NCBI GenBank assembly: GCA_964058845.1
Contig: CAXKVR010000296.1
Coordinates: 1-16,363 of the forward strand
From: Carex sylvatica
Lineage: Eukaryota > Streptophyta > Magnoliopsida > Poales > Cyperaceae
Direction: 5' to 3'
DNA: 16,363 nt
The position numbers and the translations under genes are program-made. The notes beneath the pieces are model-generated. The model saw only the letters and a program-made list of their open reading frames with translations. It searched no databases and had not been told where the DNA came from. Shown here one piece after another: positions 1-8,693 of this stretch (its first letter is position 1; every line of letters starts with the position of its first letter).

Positions 1-167
1 CCAACAAACAAAAGCAAAAGAAACGAAGACTCGGGTTGTAAGAATAATGCAAGGATGGAGATATAGATGCCGATAAAACCAGTACTGGTACGAGAGGGAA
101 CAGTGGGCCCCGGTACCAGGGGATAAATGATGGCGTTGTACAACCAGGAACGAAGGAAAATTCTATT
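1..167 (-). other. Open reading frame running off the left edge, unidentified
   Basis: On the minus strand a frame stays open for 55 codons from a TGA just beyond position 167 to the window edge, with no obvious initiating methionine. The translation is hydrophobic in its second half (for example GFIGIYISILALFL), which could be a membrane segment. Base composition is richer in G and C than the AT-rich DNA that follows, which is why it is listed. I do not recognise the protein. It may be an exon of a gene lying to the left, or a chance open frame. Confidence 0.15.
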
Positions 168-225
168 CAAAGTTATTCACCTTTTCCTCTGATCCAAAAA
201 GATTGACGAAGGACATGGAATTTCT

Positions 226-545
226 TTTTATAAACCATAATTAGAATTTTTTTTTATGAAACCACTTTTTTTTTTTACAAAAATTATAAGAACCAAAATA
301 TTTCGGTTCATTTTTTTTCTTGAAACCGAATTTCCATTTCGGTCTTAGCCGTTTTCACATATTTAGAGAAAAAATTACGTTGAAAAATTATAAAAATACC
401 TAGGATCGAATTGTCATTTTTGTCCCCCCAAAAAAAAAAAAAATTCAAGATCAAAATGGCGTTTCAATTTTTATAGTTTTTGTAAAAAAAATAGTCATGT
501 TGGTTTCATAAATTTTTTTTTTAATCTAATTATGGTTTATAAAAA
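226..545. mobile_element. Foldback MITE (about 320 bp), unclassified
   Basis: The left end (TTTTTATAAACCATAATTA) is the reverse complement of the right end, and the match continues inward through T-rich and A-rich arms (ATGAAACCA near 256 against TGGTTTCAT near 501). The element has no coding capacity. No clear target-site duplication was found, so the superfamily is not assigned. The interior carries long T and A homopolymers. Confidence 0.6.
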
Positions 546-586
546 GGAGCCTGATAATTTTACCCAAAACAAAATCTCCAAACGAG

Positions 587-1706
587 TCCCCCAAGTAGTT
601 TAACAGAAAAAACTTTCAATATTATCTAATTTTCAATTCCAGCACCAATATCCAAACATTTAAAGCTCAGTTTATAACATTTTACAATGCAACTCGCAAT
701 AATTTAAACCTCTATCTACAAGCATTAAAATTCTAAATCTGTATAGTTAACTCCTAACTACTTTTGTTTTTAAGCCAAAAACGAAAAGATTCATTTCACC
801 CACTTTTTATTTTTATTTTTTCTTTGATCATTCTCGTCCATTTTTTCAACGATCCGTGATAAATTTTGCGAATCTAAAAATACGAACGTTTTTTTATCCA
901 ATTTTCTCTTTCAAATGAGAACCATGAAGAATAACTTTCGAGTTATATTTGTGTCGTAATTTTTATTACCACTTTAAATCTCTGTGACTTTCAATTTTTT
1001 TATTTTTCTTCAAAATAATTTAAACCTCTGTTACAAGCCTTCAAATCTTTCGTATAAACCTCATGTACAAGAATATAAACCTCATTAATAACACTTTAAA
1101 TCTCTAAAATAAAGCGTATAAACCTTATGTATAAAGAATTTAAATCTCAACAATAACACTTCAAAGCATACAAATCTCAACAATTACACTGCATTTACAA
1201 AGATCATGTACAAAGCATATAAACCTCATGTACAAAGCATTAAATTTTTTAATGGTTGTAGACTTAGATTTAAAATCTTTGAAATTTAAAGTGTTCATGA
1301 GTTTTACTTAAACAAAATAAATGACTTCAAAATTACTCAAAAGTATTTCTTCATGGATCTTATTTGAAAGATAAAATCGAATAAAAAATATTCGTGTTTT
1401 TAGATTCGTAAAATTTATCACGGATCATCGGAAAAATAAATTAGAATGATCACAGAAAAAATAAAAAAGAGTGGGTGAAAAGAATCTTTCATTTTTTGGC
1501 TTGAAGACAAAAATAGTTGAGAGTTAAAACTATCTAAAAATGCTTTCAGATAGATGTTTACATGCTTGCGAGTAATATTTTAAAATGTTATAAACATAAC
1601 TGGATCGACTAACTATCCCCCATTTAATTTTTCCTATTCATCCCCCAGTCAATAACTACTGTAGGAATCATTCATTAACTGAACATCATTAATTACTTGA
1701 GGGACC
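587..1706. mobile_element. Large foldback element (about 1.1 kb) with long inverted arms
   Basis: The left arm (about 587-980) and the reverse complement of the right arm (about 1290-1706) align over roughly 400 bp with moderate divergence. Shared landmarks include GTCCCCCAAGTAGTT against GTCCCTCAAGTAATT at the ends, TTTATAACATTTTA, TTTCACCCACT, GATCCGTGATAAATTTT and TTCTCTTTCAAATGAGA-like words. No transposase reading frame is present, so it is non-autonomous. The loop holds degenerate tandem repeats. No target-site duplication was convincing, so a Mutator-like or other foldback origin is undecided. Confidence 0.7.
1000..1245. repeat. Degenerate tandem repeat in the foldback loop
   Basis: A run of imperfect repeats with the consensus TATAAACCTCATGTACAAAGCAT and shorter relatives (TTTAAATCTCAACAATAACACTT). 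The cleanest tandem copies are near 1197-1240. The repeats sit between the inverted arms of the 587-1706 element and are part of it. Confidence 0.5.
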
Positions 1707-2386
1707 ACCTACTATTTGATAGATTTTACAACTGACGCACACAAGTATGAATACTTATGTGCGCAAGTGTTAATATATAATATATCAAGTATTCATACCT
1801 AAGATAACAAGTATTTTGGGAAAAAAAATATGGACACATCACACACTCATCTTTTACATGTTTTTAAAGGTAGATTCTTTTTTCTCCGTTCAATCTCGCC
1901 AATATTTCTGATGATTTGTGATGAAATTTACAAACAAAAAATCATGAACGTCTTCTACGCAATTTTCTCTTTCAAATGAGATTCATGATAACATACTTTC
2001 AGGTTGTTTATCGCGCAAGTATTCATACCTCTCGTCGATAATATATTGTTGTGTAAGTCTTCATATCTCGGGGAACAAGTATTCATACCTTATCGTGCAA
2101 GTATTAATACCTTATAATGTAAGTATAAATAGTTAATGTCTGAAGTCATTATACCTAACATATTTTATTAATTTTTTTCATATAACACTTGATGACGTCT
2201 GAAATATAAATATCAAGTATTCATACTTGCATATTGAAGTGTGAACCTTTATGTTGTAAAATATTCCTGAGAAGCTGCCAAATGTGCTACAAGCATTAAT
2301 TATATGGCAGGGACACTATCTATATGGGGGACCACAAATGTTGCTCGAAAGCGACAGAAACAGAAACAACACGGGGAAAAGCGACA
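1707..2386. repeat. Repeat-rich element remnant with AAGTATTCATACCT words, left half
   Basis: The stretch contains many copies of AAGTATTCATACCT or close variants, for example near 1786, 2018, 2078 and 2214. It also holds a near-palindrome at 1736-1763 (CGCACACAAGTAT and its imperfect complement). Positions 1875-1995 resemble 845-945 of the preceding foldback element (GTGATGAAATTTACAAA, CAATTTTCTCTTTCAAATGAGA), so the two elements share ancestry. The same repeat words resume after the hAT insertion at 3266, so the hAT split an older repeat block. No coding region was found. Confidence 0.5.
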
Positions 2387-2394
2387 GCTATAGG
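2387..2394. repeat. 8-bp target-site duplication, left copy
   Basis: GCTATAGG immediately precedes the TAGGGGTGCA terminus of the hAT element. It is repeated exactly at 3258-3265 after the other terminus. Confidence 0.85.
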
Positions 2395-3257
2395 TAGGGG
2401 TGCACAAAAAATTTGAGATTCGTGATTCGATTCGAGCTCAATTTGAAAAATTTCGAAAAAATTTCGATTCGAAATTAATTCAAACCAGTTCGATTCAAAA
2501 TTAATTCAATTCGAATTCGAACCAAGACAGGTTCGAATCGGTTCGGTTCAAAATTGTTTTTGGTTGGAAATGTTCCGCTCCCAAATGTTAGTGAGGAGTC
2601 ACGGACGAACACACCACACCAGAACCACATGATCTCAAGTAAGCCACGTGGATTTTCCTGCCAAAGCCACTGCCAACTCGACACGTCGCCTTCAGTTCGG
2701 AGTTTACTGCCTTTCAGAGTAAAGCCCAAAACGGAGGCCCAAAACTCAGCAGAATACTCAGAACACACAGAGGCGCGGTTTTAAAAACCGGACTTATTAG
2801 TCCTACATCTATGAAAGAATACTCAGAAGGCGCTAGAGTGCCTATAAAAGAAGAGGAAAAGAAGCTGTTTTAGTCACCTACACTTTCAGACTCAAATAAT
2901 GGGTTTGGACTATGTAATGATGGGTTTGATTTCGGCATGGATTTAAATATTTTTTGGATCCGAACTCAAATAATGGGTTTGGATTCATGAGCATGAGTTT
3001 TAATTTAAATTTGTTTGGATCTGAATTCGGATATTTTTGTTAATAAATTAAATAATTTAAATTTAACTGAGTTGTTTTTAATTTCGAACTAATTTCGAAT
3101 CAAATCTAACTAATTTGAATTATATCGAACCAAATTCGAATTGGCTTGTTAGGTGGGAAATCTATTTCAATTTCGAACTGGGTTTGGTTCAAAATAATTT
3201 TGAATTCAAATTTGAACTAGATCCGATTCAATTCAGTTCGGTTGGTTTGCAGCCCTA
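2395..3257. mobile_element. Non-autonomous hAT transposon (863 bp)
   Basis: The element begins TAGGGGTGCA and ends TGCAGCCCTA, which are imperfect terminal inverted repeats of the hAT kind. It is flanked by exact 8-bp direct repeats GCTATAGG, the duplication length typical of hAT insertions. Both subterminal regions (about 2410-2550 and 3080-3240) are crowded with TTCGAAT, GATTCGA and GAATTCGAA words on both strands, as expected for subterminal transposase binding sites. A 20-bp direct repeat, ACTCAAATAATGGGTTTGGA, occurs at 2890-2909 and 2964-2983. No transposase is encoded; the short open frames inside show no recognisable domain. The middle (about 2555-2880) differs in composition and looks like captured DNA. 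Confidence 0.85.
2555..2880 (+). promoter_or_regulatory. Promoter-like cargo segment inside the hAT element
   Basis: This GC-richer block lies between the AT-rich arms of the hAT element. In order it contains a perfect G-box palindrome CCACGTGG (2644-2651), a second ACGT core ACACGTCGCC (2681-2690), two AGCCCA/GGCCCA-type motifs (about 2724-2740) and a TATA-like TATAAAAG (2843-2850). The order of ACGT elements, GGCCCA motifs and then a TATA box matches a plant core promoter reading rightward. Capture of a host gene promoter is an inference, because the donor gene cannot be identified from the window and the motifs are short. Confidence 0.4.
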
Positions 3258-3265
3258 GCTATAGG
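3258..3265. repeat. 8-bp target-site duplication, right copy
   Basis: GCTATAGG follows the TGCAGCCCTA terminus directly and matches 2387-2394 exactly. Confidence 0.85.
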
Positions 3266-3983
3266 GACCACAAGCACAAAAAAATATGCATAACCACCAC
3301 ACAATCACCCATGCTTTTAGCAAAAATATTAATATCTACAATCGGAAATATTCATACTTACTCATTGAAATATGAATTGTTATGTAATAAAGTAACATAA
3401 ATCAGTTAATTTATTTGGTTCTTAAACATATTGATAGTTAATGAGAAAAATATTCATATTGATAACTGAAGTATGAATTTTTACGTTATAAAGTATCTTA
3501 ATTTAATATTTATTTTTACAAATGACTTTGTTTGACACTTGATTGTATTAATATGTAATATGAAAAGTATTCACACATGCACATTGATGTGCATATATGT
3601 ATGTTGTAGACTATGTGCAAATATTCATACCTCGTCCAGCAAGTATTTATACCTCATCATGCTAGTGTAAATAGTTCATATGTCAAGTATTTGTACTTAA
3701 CATATTCTATGATATTTTTTATATGACACTGTATGATGTCTGAAAGTATTAACATCAAGTATTCTAAATATTCATACATTATCATATAAGTATTGACACA
3801 TGCACATTGATGTACATATATGTATGTTGTAGACTATGTGCTAATATTCATACATCGTCCAACAAGTATTTATACCTCATTAAGTGTGAATAGTTCATGT
3901 ATCTAACAAATTATATCATTTGTTTTTCATATGATACTCGATGATGTTTGAAAGTATTAATATCAAGTATTGCAAGTATTCAA

Positions 3984-4335
3984 CTACAAAAAAACTATGC
4001 TGGAATCAAGAACAAAACAAACCAGACAGATACAACTGGTATTCTCATTTGTCATATGGAGAGAGCGATGTAGAAGAACATTTCAGGAAGTGGATAAGTC
4101 AAAACGAATGCTACAGGCAGAAATAGTCAATAAATTTCGAAGCTGGTTTACACCAAACATTAACGTGGGAGGATAGACAAGTCAAGCAAAATGTTCTTAT
4201 CAAAAGAACCACTGCTTATTGTTTTTTGGTCTTTTTTTTTTTTTCAGTTTTCTACCTTGTAACACTGACACCACTGGTGTCTTCTTTTTAATGGAATCTG
4301 AGGGGCGTGATCCCCAAATTTCTATTTCAAAAAAA
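3984..4335 (+). mobile_element. 5'-truncated LINE (L1-type) insertion: end of ORF2 plus 3' tail
   Basis: A 19-bp direct repeat, AAGTATTGCAAGTATTCAA, flanks this segment at 3965-3983 and 4336-4354. The segment ends in a run of A that merges with the right repeat, which is the signature of target-primed reverse transcription. A frame ending at the TAG of 4174-4176 carries IWRERCRRTFQ (4054-4086) followed by FRSW. This resembles the C-terminal tail of plant L1 ORF2 proteins downstream of the reverse transcriptase, where IWKERNRRIF-like motifs are usual. The following 160 bp would be the 3' UTR and includes a GGGGCGTGATCCCC hairpin just before the A tail. No reverse transcriptase core remains, so the copy is dead on arrival. 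Confidence 0.7.
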
Positions 4336-4354
4336 AAGTATTGCAAGTATTCAA
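4336..4354. repeat. Right target-site duplication of the LINE fragment
   Basis: AAGTATTGCAAGTATTCAA is identical to 3965-3983. The first A residues cannot be separated from the LINE poly(A) tail, so the true length is 17-19 bp. Confidence 0.75.
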
Positions 4355-4490
4355 ACTTTGTCATGCAAGTGTGAATAGTTCATGTATCAAGTATTTGTAT
4401 CTATCAAATTCTATTAATTTTTTTTTCATATAACACTTGATAATTTATGAAATTATTAATATAAAGTATTGCAAGTATATTTTCTAGACA

Positions 4491-5340
4491 AATGAACAAC
4501 AAAATTTAGTTAATTTAAAATTAAATAACACAGATTAATTGATATTATATTTGTCTCAAAATGAAGTACGTATGAAATAGGTACAGTAGAAAATTTAAAT
4601 TTAATAATAGGTAAAATTTTATTTTAATTATTATTGGGATTGATTTACAAAATCTTAAAATTTAAAGGTTGAAAATGTAAAAAGATTTTTTTTAATGAGA
4701 CAGCTGTGACTGCATTCTCCATCCATCTCATTTCTTCCTTCTCTCCACGCTTCCCTTCTCTCTCCAATTCCTTCTCTTTTTCGATTTTTTTCACATTCTA
4801 TGTGTTTTTCCCTCAAACCTCACTAACGAAAAGTGCAAAATAGGAGATTTTTGTTCTTTGAGGGAGCAAAATAGGAGATTTTAATTCTACTTTTAGAATC
4901 TACCGGTTTAGTTCTTTGAGGGAGCAAAATTTGTGTTCTTTGTGTTTTGCACTGTTTTCTCCTCCTTAAATCTGACTGGCCTATTTTTTTCGTTCCTTCT
5001 CTTTTACAATTTTTAGAATTAAACCGTTAAAGACAGTTAGAAATATCAGTTAGAGGATTAATGAGTTCGGGGGACAATCGGAGGAAAAATAGTAGGAAAT
5101 AATTTTTTTTATTTTAGCTTTAAATGTTTGAATATTAGTGTTAAAAATAAAAGTCTGATAATATTGAAATTTTTTTCTGTTAAATTATTTAAAAAATGCA
5201 TTTGAGTATAATAACTCAAGAGATCAAAACATTTCTCTTATAAAAAAAATTCAAGGACACGACTATGGTCTATGGACTTCACATACATCTTGTGGTCTGG
5301 TTTTGAGTATTTATGTGCCGTGGCCTGGTGTGGCCTTTTG
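4491..5340. other. Intergenic stretch with short direct repeats, no gene seen
   Basis: AT-rich DNA with a pyrimidine-rich run at about 4712-4790. Two interleaved exact repeats lie at 4835-4930: GCAAAATAGGAGATTTT at 4835-4851 and 4866-4882, and GTTCTTTGAGGGAGCAAAAT at 4853-4872 and 4911-4930. An inverted pair GTGCAAAA (4833) and TTTTGCAC (4945) brackets these copies, so a decayed small element is possible. No open frame of note was found. Confidence 0.4.
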
Positions 5341-6200
5341 TGCATTTCGTCATCTTCTATACTAATTCACAATTTTTAAAAATTTGCTTCAACGAAGCAT
5401 AACTTCATTAGTTGTTCAATTTACAAGAGTTACCGAAATACTTTCAATATAAACTCAATTTAAGTAATAAATTTACTCACACAATACATAATACTAATTT
5501 TATCTAAACAACAATAACAATAACTTAATGGTATAATAATCTTTCTAAATTAATAATAGATGTTGTACTCTACAGTCTACGCTTAAAAATAAATAATTGG
5601 ATATTTCGTATTAATGTTTATTATATCGTGAAAAGATTTGCAAGAGAAATAAATAAGTTGAGTGAATTCAGATCATAATTCTAATACAGCTCAAAGTTAA
5701 ATCAATTGAAATTTGAGTATTCAAAACACAAACATATGTGACATGAAACAACATAAGAAAATTAGAAAACACATAAAAGAGCATAGAATAACAAAACCCA
5801 ATTGTGTGCAAATCCACCATACAGAGGGGATTTTTTTTTTATGAAATTATTAAATTCATACGTACATAAATAAAAAAAATTACTTGATTTTCAACAAATC
5901 TAGAAAGATCTAGCTTAATGAGTTCGATTCAAATATATGAATCGAACTTAATGGTCCAGATTCATCGATATATTTTATTTAAAAAAAAATAGACGATCAA
6001 ATTTTTAGAATATAGATGCTACAGAAAATTAGGTTAGAAATGAATCGAAGATCAAATTTTTAGATTGATTAACTATGACAGCTACCATTCATCTTTCCAA
6101 CATTTAAAAAAAAAAAAAAAAATTTGGTTCTAACTCATTGAGTTAGATCCACTTAGAATTGATGAAATGTGGCATACAAATTTCTCCTTTTTACAGTTAA
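5341..6200. other. AT-rich intergenic DNA, no gene seen
   Basis: No coding region or RNA gene was found. The only structure is a 26-bp near-palindrome at 5922-5947 (GTTCGATTC against GAATCGAAC) and a repeated word GATCAAATTTTTAGA near 5996 and 6050. Homopolymer A tracts occur at about 6107-6121. Confidence 0.4.

Positions 6201-6226
<26 letters not shown>
6201..6226. repeat. (AT)13 microsatellite, left block
   Basis: An uninterrupted AT dinucleotide run. It matches the TA runs at 7028-7046 and 7460-7481, and together these blocks border the two hairpin elements between them. Confidence 0.9.
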
Positions 6227-6231
<5 letters not shown>

Positions 6232-6238
6232 CATAGAC

Positions 6239-7014
6239 GTTGGCTACTATGCTTATATAAGCATATCCCCACATATGCTTATATAATCATATCCCTACAT
6301 ATGCTTATAACTCATTTTTGTGTTTTCAATGTCCAAATGGTCGATCGGAACCGTTCATCTTGTTCTCCATATTAATATGTTCTTGAAGACCAAATTTTAT
6401 ATTTTTCTGAATTTGTTTACTATTTATTAAGCTACTTTGAAAATCTCTGATCCAATGGTGGCTTAACAAAACAGTAAAATCAGAAGCCACCGTTGGATCA
6501 GAGATTTTCAAATTGGCTTAATAAATAGTAAAAAAATTCAGAAAAATGTAAAATTTGGTCTCCAACAACATATTAATATGGAGAACAAGATAAACAGTTA
6601 TGATTGACCATTTGGACATTGAAAACACAAAAATGAGTTATAAGCATATCTCCACATATGCTTATAACTCATTTTTGTGTTTCCAATGTCCAAATGGTCG
6701 ATCTGAACCGTTAGATGTGATCTCTATATTGAAATGTGCTTGGAGACTAAATTTTACATTTTTATGAATTTTTTTACTATTTATTAAGCAACTTTGAAAA
6801 TTGCTGATCCAACGGTGGCTGCACAAAACAGTAAAATCAGCAGCCACCGTTGGATTAATAATTTTCAAAGTGGCTTAATAAATAGTAAAACAATTCATAA
6901 AAATGTAAAATTTAGTCTCCAAGCACATTTCAATATAGAGATCACATCTAACGGTTCAGATCGACCATTTGGACATTGGAAGCACAAAAATGAGTTATAA
7001 GCATAGTAGCCAAC
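6239..7014. mobile_element. Composite hairpin MITE: two palindromic units in tandem
   Basis: The outer ends are inverted: GTTGGCTACTATGCTTAT at 6239 and ATAAGCATAGTAGCCAAC ending at about 7014. Inside are two successive near-perfect hairpins, unit 1 at about 6306-6642 and unit 2 at about 6664-6999. Each runs from ATAACTCATTTTTGTGTTT to its complement AAACACAAAAATGAGTTAT (with variation) around a centre containing CAAAACAGTAAAATCAG. The word GCATATCCCCACATATGC recurs with changes at 6257, 6284 and 6644 and forms the junctions. The short open frames in both directions are reverse images of each other and are not genes. The same family occurs, more diverged, at 13581-13907. Confidence 0.8.
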
Positions 7015-7027
7015 CTCGTAGCCAACC

Positions 7028-7046
7028 TATATATATATATATATAT
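7028..7046. repeat. (TA)n microsatellite, middle block
   Basis: A TA run between the composite hairpin element and the next palindromic MITE. It is likely a fragment of the same original microsatellite as its neighbours. Confidence 0.85.
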
Positions 7047-7047
7047 G

Positions 7048-7458
7048 AGTAGAACTAGGGTGTTCTTAAGCTCACTAAGGTGTTTGGTGAGGTTGACTCC
7101 AAAATCCATCAAATTGATTTCAAATGACAAATTCGAACCGTTGAAATTTGCATACCTTACGAGTGATGCGTCTACATGTGAAAATTTTAAACATTCGAAT
7201 TAATTTAATATAAAGTCAAGCGGTCAAAAAACGTTAAAAAAATGAATGTGCTAAAATTAATTTATTAACCTTCTAATTTTGACCGATTGACTTTATACTA
7301 AATTAATTCGAATGATTAAAATTTTCACATGTAGACACATCATCCGTAAGGTAGGCGGGTTCCAACGGTTCGGATTCGTCATTTGAAACCGATTTAATAG
7401 GTTTTGGAGTTAAGCTCACCAAACACTTTGGTGAGCTTAAGAACACCCTAGTTCTACT
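7048..7458. mobile_element. Palindromic MITE (411 bp) inserted in (TA)n
   Basis: The left end AGTAGAACTAGGGTGTTCTT is the perfect complement of the right end AAGAACACCCTAGTTCTACT. The inverted match continues with modest divergence through the whole length (for example TTCACATGTAGAC against GTCTACATGTGAAAA, and GGTCAAAA against TTTTGACC). There is almost no loop, so the element is a full-length hairpin. (TA)n blocks abut both ends, so the insertion was into a microsatellite and the duplication cannot be delimited. It has no coding capacity. Confidence 0.85.
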
Positions 7459-7459
7459 T

Positions 7460-7481
7460 TATATATATATATATATATATT
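7460..7481. repeat. (TA)n microsatellite, right block
   Basis: An uninterrupted TA run directly after the palindromic MITE. Confidence 0.9.
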
Positions 7482-7874
7482 GATGGATCTGAACCATTAA
7501 GTTCAATCTATATATTTAGATCGGACTCATTAAACAGATATTTATAGATTTGTTGGAAATCAAATATTCTTTCTGTTTTTGTACGCATAAATTTAGTAAT
7601 TTCAGATAAAATTGAAGTGTGGTGGGCCCATGTTGGCGGCCTTTTTTATGTCGAATGCTCTGATCCTAGGCTCCAGCGGTCCAGCCGGCCATTCCCTGTT
7701 ACACATTTTTATATTTAAATTAAGTTTTAAGATTTTTAAGATCATTTTTTTTTATGTGAAATCCAATCTCATTTCTGCTACAGCAATGGGATATTTATTG
7801 GTGCTCATGTGCAAGTGCAAGTGCAATGACACCATATTCATTTTAACGGTTCTATAACCTTCAATATGCAATGA
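7482..7874. other. Intergenic, no gene seen
   Basis: A short GC-richer patch at about 7615-7700 stands out, and a TTG-initiated 81-codon frame spans 7612-7857. Its translation has no recognisable motif and degenerates into AT-rich DNA. I do not call it a gene. Confidence 0.4.
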
Positions 7875-7883
7875 TATATTTAT
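7875..7883. repeat. 9-bp target-site duplication, left copy
   Basis: TATATTTAT precedes the GGGGAGGGTTC terminus and is repeated exactly at 8303-8311. Confidence 0.75.
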
Positions 7884-8302
7884 GGGGAGGGTTCAAATGC
7901 CTTCAATTTTTTGTGCTTCTATCGTGCCTCTATTTTTAAAAACTTTAATAATTTAAAATTTAAAACCTAAAAGTCAAAATAAAACCGTTGGATATGATCT
8001 ACATCATTTTATCTATGCACGTGTAAAAATTTATTAAATTTCAATTTTTCTTTTATGTGAATCAATAGGTTCAAAAATCAACGTCTAGAAATCATCCACA
8101 TTAGTGCGTTTTTTACAATCTCTTGATGGCAATCAAAATAAAATTGAAATATCATAATTTTTTACACGTGCATAGATAAAATGTTGTAGATCATATCCAA
8201 CGGTTTTATTGACTTTTAGGTTTTAAATTTTGAATTATTAAAGTTTTTAAAAATAGAGACATGGTGGAAGCAGAAAAAATTGAAGGCATTTGAACCCTTC
8301 TC
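7884..8302. mobile_element. Mutator-like MITE (419 bp) with 9-bp TSD
   Basis: The ends are GGGGAGGGTTCAAATGCC and the complement of GAGAAGGGTTCAAATGCC, and long inverted arms pair almost to the centre near 8085. For example, AACCGTTGGATATGATCTAC pairs with the complementary GTAGATCATATCCAACGGTT. A 9-bp direct repeat, TATATTTAT, flanks it exactly, the length characteristic of Mutator-like elements. There is no transposase, so it is non-autonomous. Confidence 0.8.
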
Positions 8303-8311
8303 TATATTTAT
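8303..8311. repeat. 9-bp target-site duplication, right copy
   Basis: TATATTTAT matches 7875-7883 exactly. The site is AT-rich, so chance contributes, but the match abuts both termini. Confidence 0.75.
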
Positions 8312-8487
8312 TTCTTATCATTAATTGATCATCATTTTTTTTCTTCTTTCAACGAGGAGGAGCCATGCTCCAAGCATTCGCTCGTATTTACAGATAGGTT
8401 TTGAAGTTATATATATTAAGAAAATAATTATGACAATCTAGAACAATAATAAGAAATATTTCACAATAAGACAAACAAATATATTCT

Positions 8488-8590
8488 CCTAACTAAGGTG
8501 TTCTTAAGCTCGGTAAGAGATTAGATGAGCATAACTTTAAAGTCTATTAGAATGATTATAAATAATGAATTCAAGTTGATTTTTTAATAT
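8488..8590 (+). mobile_element. Single-arm remnant of the 7048-7458 MITE family
   Basis: AAGGTGTTCTTAAGCTCGGTAAG and the following 70 bp align with the left arm of the palindromic MITE at 7048-7458 (AGGGTGTTCTTAAGCTCACTAAG), with several changes. No matching second arm is present nearby, so this is a truncated or half-deleted copy. Confidence 0.5.
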
Positions 8591-8693
8591 AGAAATATAG
8601 AGGTCTAGTCTATTCATTTTTATTTAATATCTAAAAAAACCCTCCATCTAAACCTGGAACCCACGCCCTCTCTCATATTATTGATTGTTGTAA

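Larger units (their letters stand above)
3266..4490. repeat. AAGTATTCATACCT repeat block, right half, with 223-bp tandem duplication
   Basis: The block continues the family seen at 1707-2386. A unit starting ACACATGCACATTGATGT occurs at 3573 and again at 3796, a period of 223 bp, and the copies stay alike through TATGTTGTAGACTATGTGC and AAGTATTTATACCTCAT. A cassette of the form CATATAACACTTGATGA-GTCTGAAA-GTATTAATATCAAGTATT recurs near 2180, 3715, 3930 and 4425, so at least four unit copies are present across the hAT and LINE insertions. No coding potential was found outside the LINE fragment. Confidence 0.65.

Noticed and set aside
2475..2784. Overlapping open frames of 97 and 76 codons inside the hAT element
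   Set aside because: No transposase or other domain motif is visible, and the frames overlap on opposite strands in the cargo and arm sequence. They were treated as chance frames in a GC-richer block.
3941..4126. A 61-codon frame overlapping the LINE fragment
   Set aside because: It is the shadow of the LINE ORF2 tail in another frame, and it begins in the flanking repeat.
1740..4480. CRISPR-like array from the recurring AAGTATTCATACCT word
   Set aside because: Copies are imperfect and irregularly spaced, and the DNA is plant nuclear. They fit a decayed transposon or tandem repeat block.
6326..7000. Several 60-68-codon frames on both strands with similar translations (MKIxxPTVA...)
   Set aside because: They are read from the two arms of the hairpin MITE units. 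The plus and minus proteins match because the DNA is palindromic, not because a gene family is present.
7612..7857. An 81-codon frame starting at TTG in a GC-richer patch
   Set aside because: It has a non-ATG start and no recognisable motif, and it runs into AT-rich intergenic DNA.
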